A stretch of 64,000 nt of DNA, from the NCBI RefSeq assembly GCF_006716355.1, contig NZ_VFOW01000001.1, positions 5,270,001 through 5,334,000 on the forward strand, written 5' to 3'. Every line of letters starts with the position of its first letter. Within the stretch, counting starts at the first letter, position 1. This stretch comes from Stackebrandtia endophytica (GTDB taxonomy: Bacteria > Actinomycetota > Actinomycetes > Mycobacteriales > Micromonosporaceae). This document shows positions 17,779-25,775 of this stretch, piece by piece. Under the pieces are notes generated by a model. It saw nothing but the letters and a program-made list of their open reading frames with translations, was not told the origin of the DNA and ran no database searches. Both the position numbers and the translations under genes were made by a program.

Positions 17779-18666
17779 ATGAACGCCACCACACCGTCCA
17801 TCACCTTCATCGGTCTCGGCCCCATGGGACAGGCCATGGTCCGCACGCTGCTGGGTGCCGGACACCCGATCACGCTGTGGAATCGAACCGCGGCACGTGC
17901 GGAACCACTGGTCGCCGAGGGCGCCCGGTTGGCCGACAGCCCGGCCGAAGCGGTCGCCGCCAGTGACCTGATCATCTTGAGCCTCACCGACTATCAGGCG
18001 ATGTACGACATCCTGTCCCCGGTGGAGTCGCAGTTGGCGGGCCGCACCATCGTCAACCTCAGCTCCGACGACCCCGACGTCACCCGGAAGGCGGCCGCCT
18101 GGGCGAAGCGGCACGGCGCGAACTTCATCACCGGGGGCGTCATGGGTCCGGCCCCGATGGTGGGAACCGACGGCATGCACGTCTATTACAGTGGCCAAAA
18201 GTCGGTGTTCGAAACCCATGAGGCGTCGCTGCGTCCGATCGGAAAGCCGGACTACCTGGGCGAAGACGAGGGGCTCGCCCAGCTGTTCTACCTGGCCAAC
18301 CTGGACGTCTTCCTCACCTCGCTGGCCTCGGTGCTGCACGCCACCGCGCTGGCCAATGCCGCCGGAGTCCCGGCGGCCCGGATCTATCCCCGGTTGGTTC
18401 AGATGGTCACCGAGACCGGCCAGATGATGGATGTCGGCGAGGACGTCGGCAAGAACCTCGATGAGGGGCACCATCCCGGTGAGATGGCCAGCGCCACGAT
18501 GATGGGCGCCACCGCCGATCACATCCTCACCGCCAGCAAGGCGGCCGGGATCGACACGGTGCTGCCTTCAGCGCTCAAGTCCTACTACGACAGTGCCATC
18601 AACGCCGGTCGCGGGTCGGAGAGCTGGACGGTCCTCTACGAGTTCATCAAGAAGTCCAAGGCCTGA
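17779..18666 (+). CDS. NAD(P)-dependent reductase, 6-phosphogluconate/imine reductase-like (copy 2)
   Basis: 295 residues, paralogue of the gene 16 bp upstream. Motifs: ITFIGLGPMGQAMVRTLL, NRTAARAEPL, LSSDDPDVT and TGGVMGPAPMVG. Same two-domain architecture; homology runs full length, though identity is moderate, so the duplication is not recent. Both enzymes probably reduce C=N or C=O groups with NADPH; two paralogues could form a heteromer or divide substrates. Followed by a strong terminator. Confidence 0.82.
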   Translation: MNATTPSITFIGLGPMGQAMVRTLLGAGHPITLWNRTAARAEPLVAEGARLADSPAEAVAASDLIILSLTDYQAMYDILSPVESQLAGRTIVNLSSDDPDVTRKAAAWAKRHGANFITGGVMGPAPMVGTDGMHVYYSGQKSVFETHEASLRPIGKPDYLGEDEGLAQLFYLANLDVFLTSLASVLHATALANAAGVPAARIYPRLVQMVTETGQMMDVGEDVGKNLDEGHHPGEMASATMMGATADHILTASKAAGIDTVLPSALKSYYDSAINAGRGSESWTVLYEFIKKSKA

Positions 18667-18673
18667 CCGTGGG

Positions 18674-18707
18674 GTGATGGGGTTGCACGGTGGTGCGACC
18701 CCATCAC
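18674..18707 (+). terminator. Terminator of the reductase operon
   Basis: Fifteen-bp stem with one G-T pair (18674-18688 with 18693-18707) and a 4-base loop, 8 bp after the stop of the second reductase gene. No long T-run, as usual in high-GC actinomycetes. Confidence 0.65.
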
Positions 18708-18861
18708 GGTGCGACGATCTGGAATCGACGCTCCCTTGGGGATAGCAACCGGTGACCTTTGTGGAAACGACGTGTCCTGGGTCGGGCGTTCGGATACGCT
18801 CATCGTGCTCATCGATCAGTGTCCACACTGGTCGTCATTCGTAATTCGTCATGGGGGAGTC

Positions 18862-19260
18862 ATGTCCATTAGCAGTGCTTTGCGCCGGGGCGCGGCAGTA
18901 GCCGCCGTCAGTGCCGCCGCAGTCGTGGCTTTGGCGGGAACGGCGTCAGCTGTCGTGGCGCCGTATGCGCAAGCCGCCGGTTCCATCAACGCCGACGGCA
19001 CGATTCGTCAGTCCAAGGCCGTCCTTCAGGTTTCCAAGCCGGATGTTGGTCGGTATTGCATCCAGCTTGACGTCAATACTCCGATCAACGAGCTCGTCGC
19101 CACTGCCACACCACTCAGTGGTGCGCCGTGGGACACCCAGATATTCGTGACGGTATGGCCGACTGCGGCCTGTAACCATGACAACAGTGCGTTGACCGTG
19201 TTGACGGGCAAGGCAACCGGCGGATACCAGGATACCGCATTCAACTTCGTGGTGTCCTAA
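18862..19260 (+). CDS. Small secreted protein
   Basis: 132 residues from the ATG at 18862, preceded by GGGGGAG. Sec signal peptide: MSISSALRRGAAVAA, hydrophobic core, then TASAVVA or AQAAG as cleavage region. Mature protein about 95-100 residues with two cysteines (RYCIQ and AACNHD) that could form one disulfide. No family recognised. Ends at a 15-bp hairpin terminator. The 195 bases upstream, after the reductase terminator, hold no gene. Confidence 0.72.
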   Translation: MSISSALRRGAAVAAVSAAAVVALAGTASAVVAPYAQAAGSINADGTIRQSKAVLQVSKPDVGRYCIQLDVNTPINELVATATPLSGAPWDTQIFVTVWPTAACNHDNSALTVLTGKATGGYQDTAFNFVVS

Positions 19261-19281
19261 CAAGACTTGGCCATTCCTTGA

Positions 19282-19320
19282 CGGAGATGATCGCGCCGGC
19301 ATTGAGCGCGATCATCTCCG
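19282..19320 (+). terminator. Terminator after the secreted-protein gene
   Basis: Perfect 15-bp stem (19282-19296 with 19306-19320) and 9-base loop, 21 bp after the stop. The following 240 bases up to the methyltransferase show no gene. Confidence 0.7.
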
Positions 19321-19559
19321 TGTTGTCGCCCGACGCCCGGCCAACAGCTTGGGGTCGGCCGGAGGCAACGCATTCATCAATTGCGGTCTCATGGTGTGCC
19401 CTCGATGACATCGCGGCCCGCCGCCTCCCCGAGCAGGCGGGCGCCCCGGTCACGCGCCACGTCGGCTCCTCACTGGCGTGACTTGGTAGCATCCGCGGCA
19501 TGTCCTCCTGATTCGTTCCGTCATCGTCGTGTTTGACCGTTCTCAGGAGACCCGTGTCC

Positions 19560-20444
19560 ATGTCATCTCGCCCCGCCCCGTGGTCGGCGTTCACGACGCC
19601 GCAGTTCTGGGACGACCCACACATTTCCCAGCGGATGCTGGCCGCCCATCTCGATCCCGAAGGCCCCGCGGCGTCCCGTCCGCACGCATTCATCGACCGG
19701 TCGGTCGACTGGTTGATCCCGGCCCTCGGCCTGTCGTCGGGGTCGAGGCTGCTCGACCTGGGGTGCGGTCCCGGCCTGTACGCCAACCGGATCGCCTCCC
19801 GCGGCATCGAGGTCGTCGGCGTTGACGCGTCACGGCGATCCATCTCCCATGCGCGGTCCGGGGCCGAGTCCGGGTCGTTTCCGGCCCGATTTGTTGTGGG
19901 GGATTACCTGAGTGCTTCCCTGGGTGACGGCTATGACGCGGTGATCCTCATCTTCGAGGACTACTGTGCGCTCAGTCCCAGGCAGCGCTCCGTCCTACTG
20001 AACCGGGTCGGTGCGGCGCTGTCGCCCGGTGGTCGGTTCCTGTTCGACGTCACGGCCGCCCCGCGGTTCGAGACGTTCAGCGAGGGAACCGAGACCGCCG
20101 CGCAACTCATGGACGGGTTCTGGGCGGCGCAGCCCTATGTGGGTACCCGCACCACTTGGCGCTACCCCGTTGAACGGCTCGTCCTGGAGCGGTACACGAT
20201 CCGGACGGCGGACGGTACCCGACGGTTCTGGAACTGGACGCATTGTCTGACCGCAGACGAGGTCGGCATGGAGTTGGCGGCGGCCGGATTCGATACTCCA
20301 CAGTGGTTCGGCGATGTGGCCGGCGCGGACTACGACCCCGACCGGGACGTCTTCGCCGTGATCGCCGCGCACCAGCGCGCGACGGAGTCGGAGGATCAAC
20401 CGTCAGCGCGGGGCACCACGGGTGGTCGAGGCCGCGTCGTGTGA
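19560..20444 (+). CDS. Class I SAM-dependent methyltransferase
   Basis: 294 residues. SAM-binding motif I LLDLGCGPGLYANRIA near residue 65, followed by acidic GVDAS and the motif-IV region VILIFEDYCALSP. The last 15 residues are Gly/Arg-rich and disordered. Start ATG at 19560 with AGGAGA 9 bases upstream. The family is too broad to give a substrate; the small-molecule methyltransferase type is likely. Not linked to neighbouring genes by overlap. Confidence 0.85.
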   Translation: MSSRPAPWSAFTTPQFWDDPHISQRMLAAHLDPEGPAASRPHAFIDRSVDWLIPALGLSSGSRLLDLGCGPGLYANRIASRGIEVVGVDASRRSISHARSGAESGSFPARFVVGDYLSASLGDGYDAVILIFEDYCALSPRQRSVLLNRVGAALSPGGRFLFDVTAAPRFETFSEGTETAAQLMDGFWAAQPYVGTRTTWRYPVERLVLERYTIRTADGTRRFWNWTHCLTADEVGMELAAAGFDTPQWFGDVAGADYDPDRDVFAVIAAHQRATESEDQPSARGTTGGRGRVV

Positions 20445-20592
20445 CACCGACACCCGCACCGAGTAGCGCGCGGTACGCTCCTCCGCCGGTGGCCGGGTTG
20501 TCGGTGACGGTCTTCCCCGACCGGGCCTTCGGAAAGTGCCTGTAATGTGGCGGGGCCGAATACGGCGTGCCACCTCAGCAAGGGAGCCACTG

Positions 20593-21033
20593 GTGTTCGA
20601 TGACCCGATGCGGGAGCCGCAATCCTCACCGCCGCCGCCCGGCGTTGTCCACCCGCCTCCTCCGCCGGGCGTTGTGCACCCACCGCCGCCTGTCCCCGGC
20701 CAGGCGCATCCGTATGGCGCTCAAGTCCACCCCGGATTTCCGCCTCCGGGCCCGATCATTCCTCCGCCGCTTCCGGCCAAGGGCGGCCCCGTCCTCGGGG
20801 TGCTGTCGCTGCTGCTGGCCCTGATCGGCCTGGTGTATCCGTTTCTGCCGTTCGACATGGATGGATACCGCCAGCTCATCGGCTTCCCTCTGGGAGCCAT
20901 CGGGATGGTGCTCGGCATCCTCGGAGTCGTCGGTCTGCGGAGCGCCAAGCCGTTGGCCGCCGTCGGCATCGGATTCTCATGCCTGACGCTGGGAGTGAGT
21001 GGACTCTTCCTCTTGAACTACTACGTCCTCTAG
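20593..21033 (+). CDS. Membrane protein with Pro-rich N-terminus (DUF4190-like)
   Basis: 146 residues from the GTG at 20593 (AAGGGAG upstream). Residues 10-65 are a Pro/Gly/His/Val-rich low-complexity segment with repeated PPPPPGVVH units. Then two hydrophobic helices (LGVLSLLLALIGLVYPFLPF and LGAIGMVLGILGVVGL) and a third at the C-terminus. This is the DUF4190-like layout common in actinomycetes, usually of unknown role. Confidence 0.72.
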   Translation: MFDDPMREPQSSPPPPGVVHPPPPPGVVHPPPPVPGQAHPYGAQVHPGFPPPGPIIPPPLPAKGGPVLGVLSLLLALIGLVYPFLPFDMDGYRQLIGFPLGAIGMVLGILGVVGLRSAKPLAAVGIGFSCLTLGVSGLFLLNYYVL

Positions 21034-21115
21034 CCGAGGACACCTCAGGCCGATCGAGGCATCGGGCGGGGAGAGAATGCGGCCCGCTGCCCGAGTCGGA
21101 CAACGGGCCGACCCG

Positions 21116-22642
21116 CTAGTCGCGGTACCCGATGAGGGTCATCATTCCCGACTCCGAGTGGTACACGTTGTGACAGTGGACCATCCAACGCCCCGGATTG
21201 TCGGCGTCGAAGTCCACTTCCAACGTCGACCCCGGTAGGACGATGGCGGTGTCCTTGCGAACGCCCGAGTCGGCGAGTGCGAACGTGTGACCGTGCAGGT
21301 GCATCGGGTGCCACATGGTCGTGTTGTTGATGAACCGCAGCCGCACGCGTTCGCCCTCCTCGATTCCGGATAGGACGTTCGGGTCGTACCGCCGTCCGTT
21401 GATGCCCCAGTCGTACTCGGCCATGCCGCCGGTCAACTCGACGTCGACGACGCGGTCGGGTTCGCCCGGGGTGAACGCCACGGACGGATCGGGGACGAGG
21501 TCGCTGTAGGCGAGGACGCGGCGGTCCAGTTCATCGGGGCGCGCGTCGGGTTTGGCGGGCTCACCCGAACCGGTGCGGACGAGCGCCCGTCCCAGGGCGT
21601 TCTTTCCCTCGGCCAAGGCCACGAACCCGAACACCCCGTCGTCGAGTTCGACGATGACGTCATAGCGTTCGCCCATGCCGAGCAGCAGCGCGTCGGTCTC
21701 GACCGGTTCGATCGGAAACCCATCGGTGTGGACGACGGTCATCGTGTGTCCGGCGAGCGCGACCCGAAACGCGGTGTCGCCCGCGGCGTTGATGATCCTG
21801 ATCCGGACGCGGGTTCCGGGTTCGGCGTTGAGGACGTCGGGGTCGGCGGGTACCCGTCCGTTGACGAGGAAGTGAGGGTAGGCCACGTCGCCGGCGTCAC
21901 CACCCAGCAGATCGCTGGTCGCGCCCATCAGCATGTGGCCCATGGCCATCGGCTCGTCCATGTCACCGTGGCCCATGTCGCCGTGCCCCATCCCGCCGCT
22001 GAGCTCCTTGAGAACGTCATCGGGGGTGCCGGTGACTCCGTCCATCCAGTCGTCGAGGACGACGGTCCACTCCTCGTCGTACTCCAGTGGCTCATCCGGG
22101 TCGTCGACGATGAGCGGCGCGTACAGACCACGATCCTGTTGAGTTCCCACGTGCGGATGAAACCAGTAGGTGCCGGCATGGGGTGCGGTGAACTGGTAGG
22201 TGAAGTCGGCACCCGATTCGATGGGTTTCTGGCTGACACCGGGGGTGCCGTCCATGTCGCAGCGCAATGCGAGGCCGTGCCAGTGGATGGTGGTCGGGTT
22301 GGGAAGGTTGTTGGTGATGACCGCCTTGACCTGTTCGCCGCGCGCGACGCGCAGCGCCGCACCGGGAATGGTGTCCCCATAGGACCAGGTGCGTGCGATG
22401 ACACCGCCCAGATCGATGTCGCGTGGGGCGGCGGTGAGTGAGAACTCGCGGACCGCCCCGGGGTTGCGGGCGGCTTCGGCGTCGGTGACGCGAGAACCCT
22501 GTGGATCGACGAAACCCTCGACGGTGGATTCGTCCATGGTGTGATCGCCGGGGGTTCCGTCGCCGGTGCAGGAGGCGAGCACGAGTCCACCGGAGACGGC
22601 CAAGCCGGTGCGCAGGATGGCACGGCGGGATGAAGTACGCAT
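21116..22642 (-). CDS. Multicopper oxidase, probable lipoprotein
   Basis: 508 residues. All copper-ligand motifs are visible: HWHG and HPH in the N-terminal cupredoxin domain, HPMHLHGHTF and HCHNVYHSESGM in the last one. An internal His/Met-rich segment with repeated GHGDMGH and a nearby MGHM may bind extra copper, as in CueO-like cuprous oxidases. The N-terminus has SRRAIL followed by a hydrophobic core and LASC, so a twin-arginine lipoprotein signal is likely. Start ATG at 22642. Probable role: extracytoplasmic oxidation of Cu(I) or phenols and copper tolerance. Confidence 0.93.
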   Translation of the reverse strand: MRTSSRRAILRTGLAVSGGLVLASCTGDGTPGDHTMDESTVEGFVDPQGSRVTDAEAARNPGAVREFSLTAAPRDIDLGGVIARTWSYGDTIPGAALRVARGEQVKAVITNNLPNPTTIHWHGLALRCDMDGTPGVSQKPIESGADFTYQFTAPHAGTYWFHPHVGTQQDRGLYAPLIVDDPDEPLEYDEEWTVVLDDWMDGVTGTPDDVLKELSGGMGHGDMGHGDMDEPMAMGHMLMGATSDLLGGDAGDVAYPHFLVNGRVPADPDVLNAEPGTRVRIRIINAAGDTAFRVALAGHTMTVVHTDGFPIEPVETDALLLGMGERYDVIVELDDGVFGFVALAEGKNALGRALVRTGSGEPAKPDARPDELDRRVLAYSDLVPDPSVAFTPGEPDRVVDVELTGGMAEYDWGINGRRYDPNVLSGIEEGERVRLRFINNTTMWHPMHLHGHTFALADSGVRKDTAIVLPGSTLEVDFDADNPGRWMVHCHNVYHSESGMMTLIGYRD

Positions 22643-22904
22643 TTGAATGATCCTTCGAAGTCGCATATGGATGGCGAGCGTCGGACGACTGCTCGCATCG
22701 AGCGCGTGTGGCGCCGACCGGACGACCGAGACCGGTTCATCCGGGTGATGGGGAGACGGTCTGGCGCCTCCGCCCCGGGGGTGCCGCCGGTATCCACCCG
22801 ACGGGTGGCCCTCGGTGGCAATGTCGCCTCGGACTCGTTGAGCCCCAACGGATTGAAAATCTCTTCAGTATCTGATCTTGCGCAACCCCGCGACCTGTGT
22901 TTAA

Positions 22905-22931
22905 CTCATATTGAGATTTACTCAATCTGAG
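22905..22931. promoter_or_regulatory. Tandem palindromes upstream of the Nudix regulator
   Basis: CTCATATTGAG (22905-22915) and CTCAATCTGAG (22921-22931) are both CTCA-N3-TGAG inverted repeats, centres 16 bp apart, in an AT-rich patch ending just before the AGGAG of the first gene. They fit two dimer sites for the Nudix/winged-helix protein that follows, giving autorepression of the four-gene operon. Confidence 0.6.
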
Positions 22932-22947
22932 AATAATAGGAGTTCTG

Positions 22948-23703
22948 GTGGCCGCCGAGGAGCAACGTGAGTACGACCCGCACGACTACCCGCCGGTCGC
23001 CGCCACCGTCGACATCGTCGCGTTGACCATCCGCGGCGACGTTCCCCACGTCCTCCTCGTTCGACGCGGCGAGGCGCCATACCGGAACTCCTGGGCGTTG
23101 CCGGGTGGTTTCGTCCGCCCCGACGAGGACCTCGCCACCGCCGCCCTCCGCGAACTCTCCGAAGAAACCCACCTGACTGTCGCACCGCACCTCGAACAAC
23201 TCGGCACCTACGGCACCCCCGACCGCGATCCGCGCATGCGGGTCATCTCCGTCGCGCACCTCGCGATCGCCGCCGGCCTACCCGAACCGAAATCCGGCTC
23301 CGACGCCGCCGACGCCCAATGGGTTCCGCTGTCCCGCCTCGGATTCGGTGACGGTGCCGAAACTCTGCCGCTCGCGTTCGACCACGCCGTCATCCTCGCC
23401 GACGCCGTCGAACGTGCCCGCGCCAAGCTGGAATACACACCCATCGCCACGTCGTTCCTCCCGCCGGAATTCACGATCGCGCAACTTCGTGCCATCTACG
23501 AATCACTGTGGAACGAACCACTGCACGCCGCGAACTTCCACCGAAAAGTGCGATCGGTATCCGGCTTCGTCATCGACACCGGACACATCGCTCCGTCCGG
23601 AAGGGACAAGGGTGGCCGGCGAGCCCGCCTCTACCGAGCGGGCGAGGCAACCCTGCTGCACCCGGCACTACTGCGGCCATCCATCACCTCGACCACCGCG
23701 TGA
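22948..23703 (+). CDS. NrtR-like Nudix-domain transcriptional regulator
   Basis: 251 residues, GTG start with AGGAG 5 bases upstream. Residues 15-150 are a Nudix domain; the box GGFVRPDEDLATAALREL then SEETHL keeps the metal-binding REL-SEE but has His where Gly is expected. The C-terminal third (FTIAQLRAIYESLWNEPLHAANFHRKVRSVSGFV) is the winged helix of the NrtR family, which senses ADP-ribose or related nucleotides and represses NAD-metabolism operons. Here it heads an operon with no NAD-synthesis gene, so it probably controls the J/vWA/PurA-like genes through the palindromes just upstream. Confidence 0.88.
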   Translation: MAAEEQREYDPHDYPPVAATVDIVALTIRGDVPHVLLVRRGEAPYRNSWALPGGFVRPDEDLATAALRELSEETHLTVAPHLEQLGTYGTPDRDPRMRVISVAHLAIAAGLPEPKSGSDAADAQWVPLSRLGFGDGAETLPLAFDHAVILADAVERARAKLEYTPIATSFLPPEFTIAQLRAIYESLWNEPLHAANFHRKVRSVSGFVIDTGHIAPSGRDKGGRRARLYRAGEATLLHPALLRPSITSTTA

Positions 23704-23729
23704 CCCATACCGGAAGGGAGAAACCGACG

Positions 23730-24755
23730 ATGACACGGCACAGCTTCGCCGACGCCGTCGCCGCCGTGACGGCGGCCGCCGACCCGACGGCACTCTTCGG
23801 CTCCCGCACTTCGGACGGTACCGCCGAACGCAAGCGGTACCGGGCACTCGTCAAGGCACTGCATCCCGACACCGTCGACAGGTCGAACATCGACGCCGCG
23901 CACCTCGCGTTCACCGCCCTCAACCGGCTGTGGCGGGACTACCGCGACGACACGCACGGCACCGTGGCCGTCGGCGGCGTCACCTACCGCATGGGTAGAA
24001 CACCCCGCCTCGACGACATCGCCGCCTGCTATCGGCTGTACGACGACGTCGGCAACGCGCGCGACGAACTCCGCCTTGCCCGAGACCCCGGCGACAACGA
24101 CATGATCCGCGCTGAAGCCCACGCACTCGACCGCATCGCCGCCCACGGTGATCCGGAGTTCGCGGCATACGTCCCGCCGCGCGCGACGACCATCCGCTTG
24201 CGGGACCAGAACACCGGCGTCGAACGCTGCGGCAACGTCCTCCCCGGGACCGACACCTTCGTCTCGCTGCGAGCCGTCGCCGACCGCTACCCCGACGGGC
24301 TCAACCCGAAAGACGCGGCTTGGATGTGGCGCCGACTCCTGGTCGCGATCGGACACGCCCACCGCTGCGGAATCATCCACGGTTCCGTCATCCCCGAACA
24401 CGTTCTCATCCAGCCAGAGCAACACGGGCTACTCCTCGTCGACTGGTACTACGCCGTACCGGCCGGTCGGCCGCTCACCGCGGTCGTCGGCCACGCCAGA
24501 GACGCGTACCCGGCCGAGGTATTCGCCCGCCTACCCGCCGAACCCTCCCTCGACATCCTCATGGCCACCCGATGCATGACCGACCTCATCGGACCGCGAA
24601 TCCCGAGCGCACTGAAGAGGTTCGCGCACGGATGCACCCTCGACAACCCACGTCAACGCCCCACCGACGCGTGGGACCTACTCACCGAATTCGACGACGT
24701 CCTCCACCGACTGTGGGGGCCACGCGTCTTCCGTCCCTTCTCGATGTCCAGCTGA
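23730..24755 (+). CDS. J-domain protein fused to a pseudokinase
   Basis: 341 residues, start behind GGAAGGGAG. Residues 1-75 look like a J domain: HPD at 45-47 (KALHPDTVD) between two helices, the motif that stimulates Hsp70 ATPases. Residues about 95-330 look like a protein-kinase C-lobe: GIIHGSVIPEHVLI takes the place of the HRDLKPEN loop and LVDWYYAV that of DFG. The catalytic Asp is Ser, the Lys is Ile and the Asn is His, so phosphotransfer is unlikely. Inferred role: scaffold or nucleotide sensor that recruits a chaperone to the system's other proteins. Confidence 0.75.
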   Translation: MTRHSFADAVAAVTAAADPTALFGSRTSDGTAERKRYRALVKALHPDTVDRSNIDAAHLAFTALNRLWRDYRDDTHGTVAVGGVTYRMGRTPRLDDIAACYRLYDDVGNARDELRLARDPGDNDMIRAEAHALDRIAAHGDPEFAAYVPPRATTIRLRDQNTGVERCGNVLPGTDTFVSLRAVADRYPDGLNPKDAAWMWRRLLVAIGHAHRCGIIHGSVIPEHVLIQPEQHGLLLVDWYYAVPAGRPLTAVVGHARDAYPAEVFARLPAEPSLDILMATRCMTDLIGPRIPSALKRFAHGCTLDNPRQRPTDAWDLLTEFDDVLHRLWGPRVFRPFSMSS

Positions 24756-24782
24756 CATCAACCCCAACAAAGGAGACCCACC

Positions 24783-25775
24783 ATGGGAAGTGGAGCTTGG
24801 TCCACCAATGTGTACAGCGCCGCCAAGGCGTATCGTTCGCGAACGGGAAAGAGCGCGTTCGCATACAGCGACTCCATGTCGGGAACGAATCGCGTCGACT
24901 GGCGCGTCCACGACAGCCTCGACCCCGCGCGCGCCAACATCCGTGAAAGCCGAGACAGCGACGAACATCCCACCTCGCAGGCGATCAGCGTCATCTTCGA
25001 CGTCACCGGATCGATGGGATCGATCCCGCGCACCCTCCAAACGAAACTGCCCGGACTGTTCGGGCTTCTCCTCCGCAAGGGATACCTCGCGCATCCTCAG
25101 ATCATGTTCGGTGGCATCGGCGACGCGACCTGCGATCGGGTCCCCCTGCAAGTCGGTCAGTTCGAGTCCGACAACCGGATGGACGACGACCTCGGCAACA
25201 TCTTCCTCGAAGGCGGTGGAGGAGGCCAACGCACCGAATCGTACGAACTCGCCATGTACTTCATGGCCCGTCACACCTCAATGGACTGCCTGGAGAAGCG
25301 CGGCCGACGCGGCTACCTGTTCCTACTCGGCGACGAAATGGCATACGGCCACGTCAAGGCATCCGAAGTTCGCGACATCATCGGCGACGACGTCACCGAA
25401 GACATCCCCCTGACCGACATCGTCGCCGAACTCCGCACCAAATTCGAGGTGTACTTCATCGTCCCCGGCGGTGCCTACCACGGACGGGACCAAACGATCA
25501 CCAAGTTCTGGCGCTCCCTCTTCGGCCAGAACGTCATCGTCCTGGACGACCTCGCCGCCGTCTGCGAGACCATCGCCCTGACGATCGGCCTCAACGAGGA
25601 GGCCATCGACCTTGCCGAAGGACTCGAACACCTCACCGACGTCGGGTTCGATTCGACCGCCGTCGTCGGAAAGGCACTCGCCCCCTTGGCATCCAGCCGA
25701 AGTATCGCCGTCACCTCCGACTCACTCGACGCCGGCGGCGCGCTCGACATCCCCGGCAAAGCACAGCGACTGTGA
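24783..25775 (+). CDS. vWA-domain protein
   Basis: 330 residues, ATG with AGGAG upstream, 27 bp after the J/pseudokinase gene. A von Willebrand A fold is shown by the MIDAS motif DVTGSM (D73-M78), a downstream GIGDAT and the strand LFLLGDEMAYG. MIDAS is complete, so metal-dependent protein binding is expected. vWA proteins with kinase-like and J-domain partners occur in ter-type stress operons (TerY class). No membrane segment. Overlaps the next gene by 4 bp. Confidence 0.82.
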   Translation: MGSGAWSTNVYSAAKAYRSRTGKSAFAYSDSMSGTNRVDWRVHDSLDPARANIRESRDSDEHPTSQAISVIFDVTGSMGSIPRTLQTKLPGLFGLLLRKGYLAHPQIMFGGIGDATCDRVPLQVGQFESDNRMDDDLGNIFLEGGGGGQRTESYELAMYFMARHTSMDCLEKRGRRGYLFLLGDEMAYGHVKASEVRDIIGDDVTEDIPLTDIVAELRTKFEVYFIVPGGAYHGRDQTITKFWRSLFGQNVIVLDDLAAVCETIALTIGLNEEAIDLAEGLEHLTDVGFDSTAVVGKALAPLASSRSIAVTSDSLDAGGALDIPGKAQRL

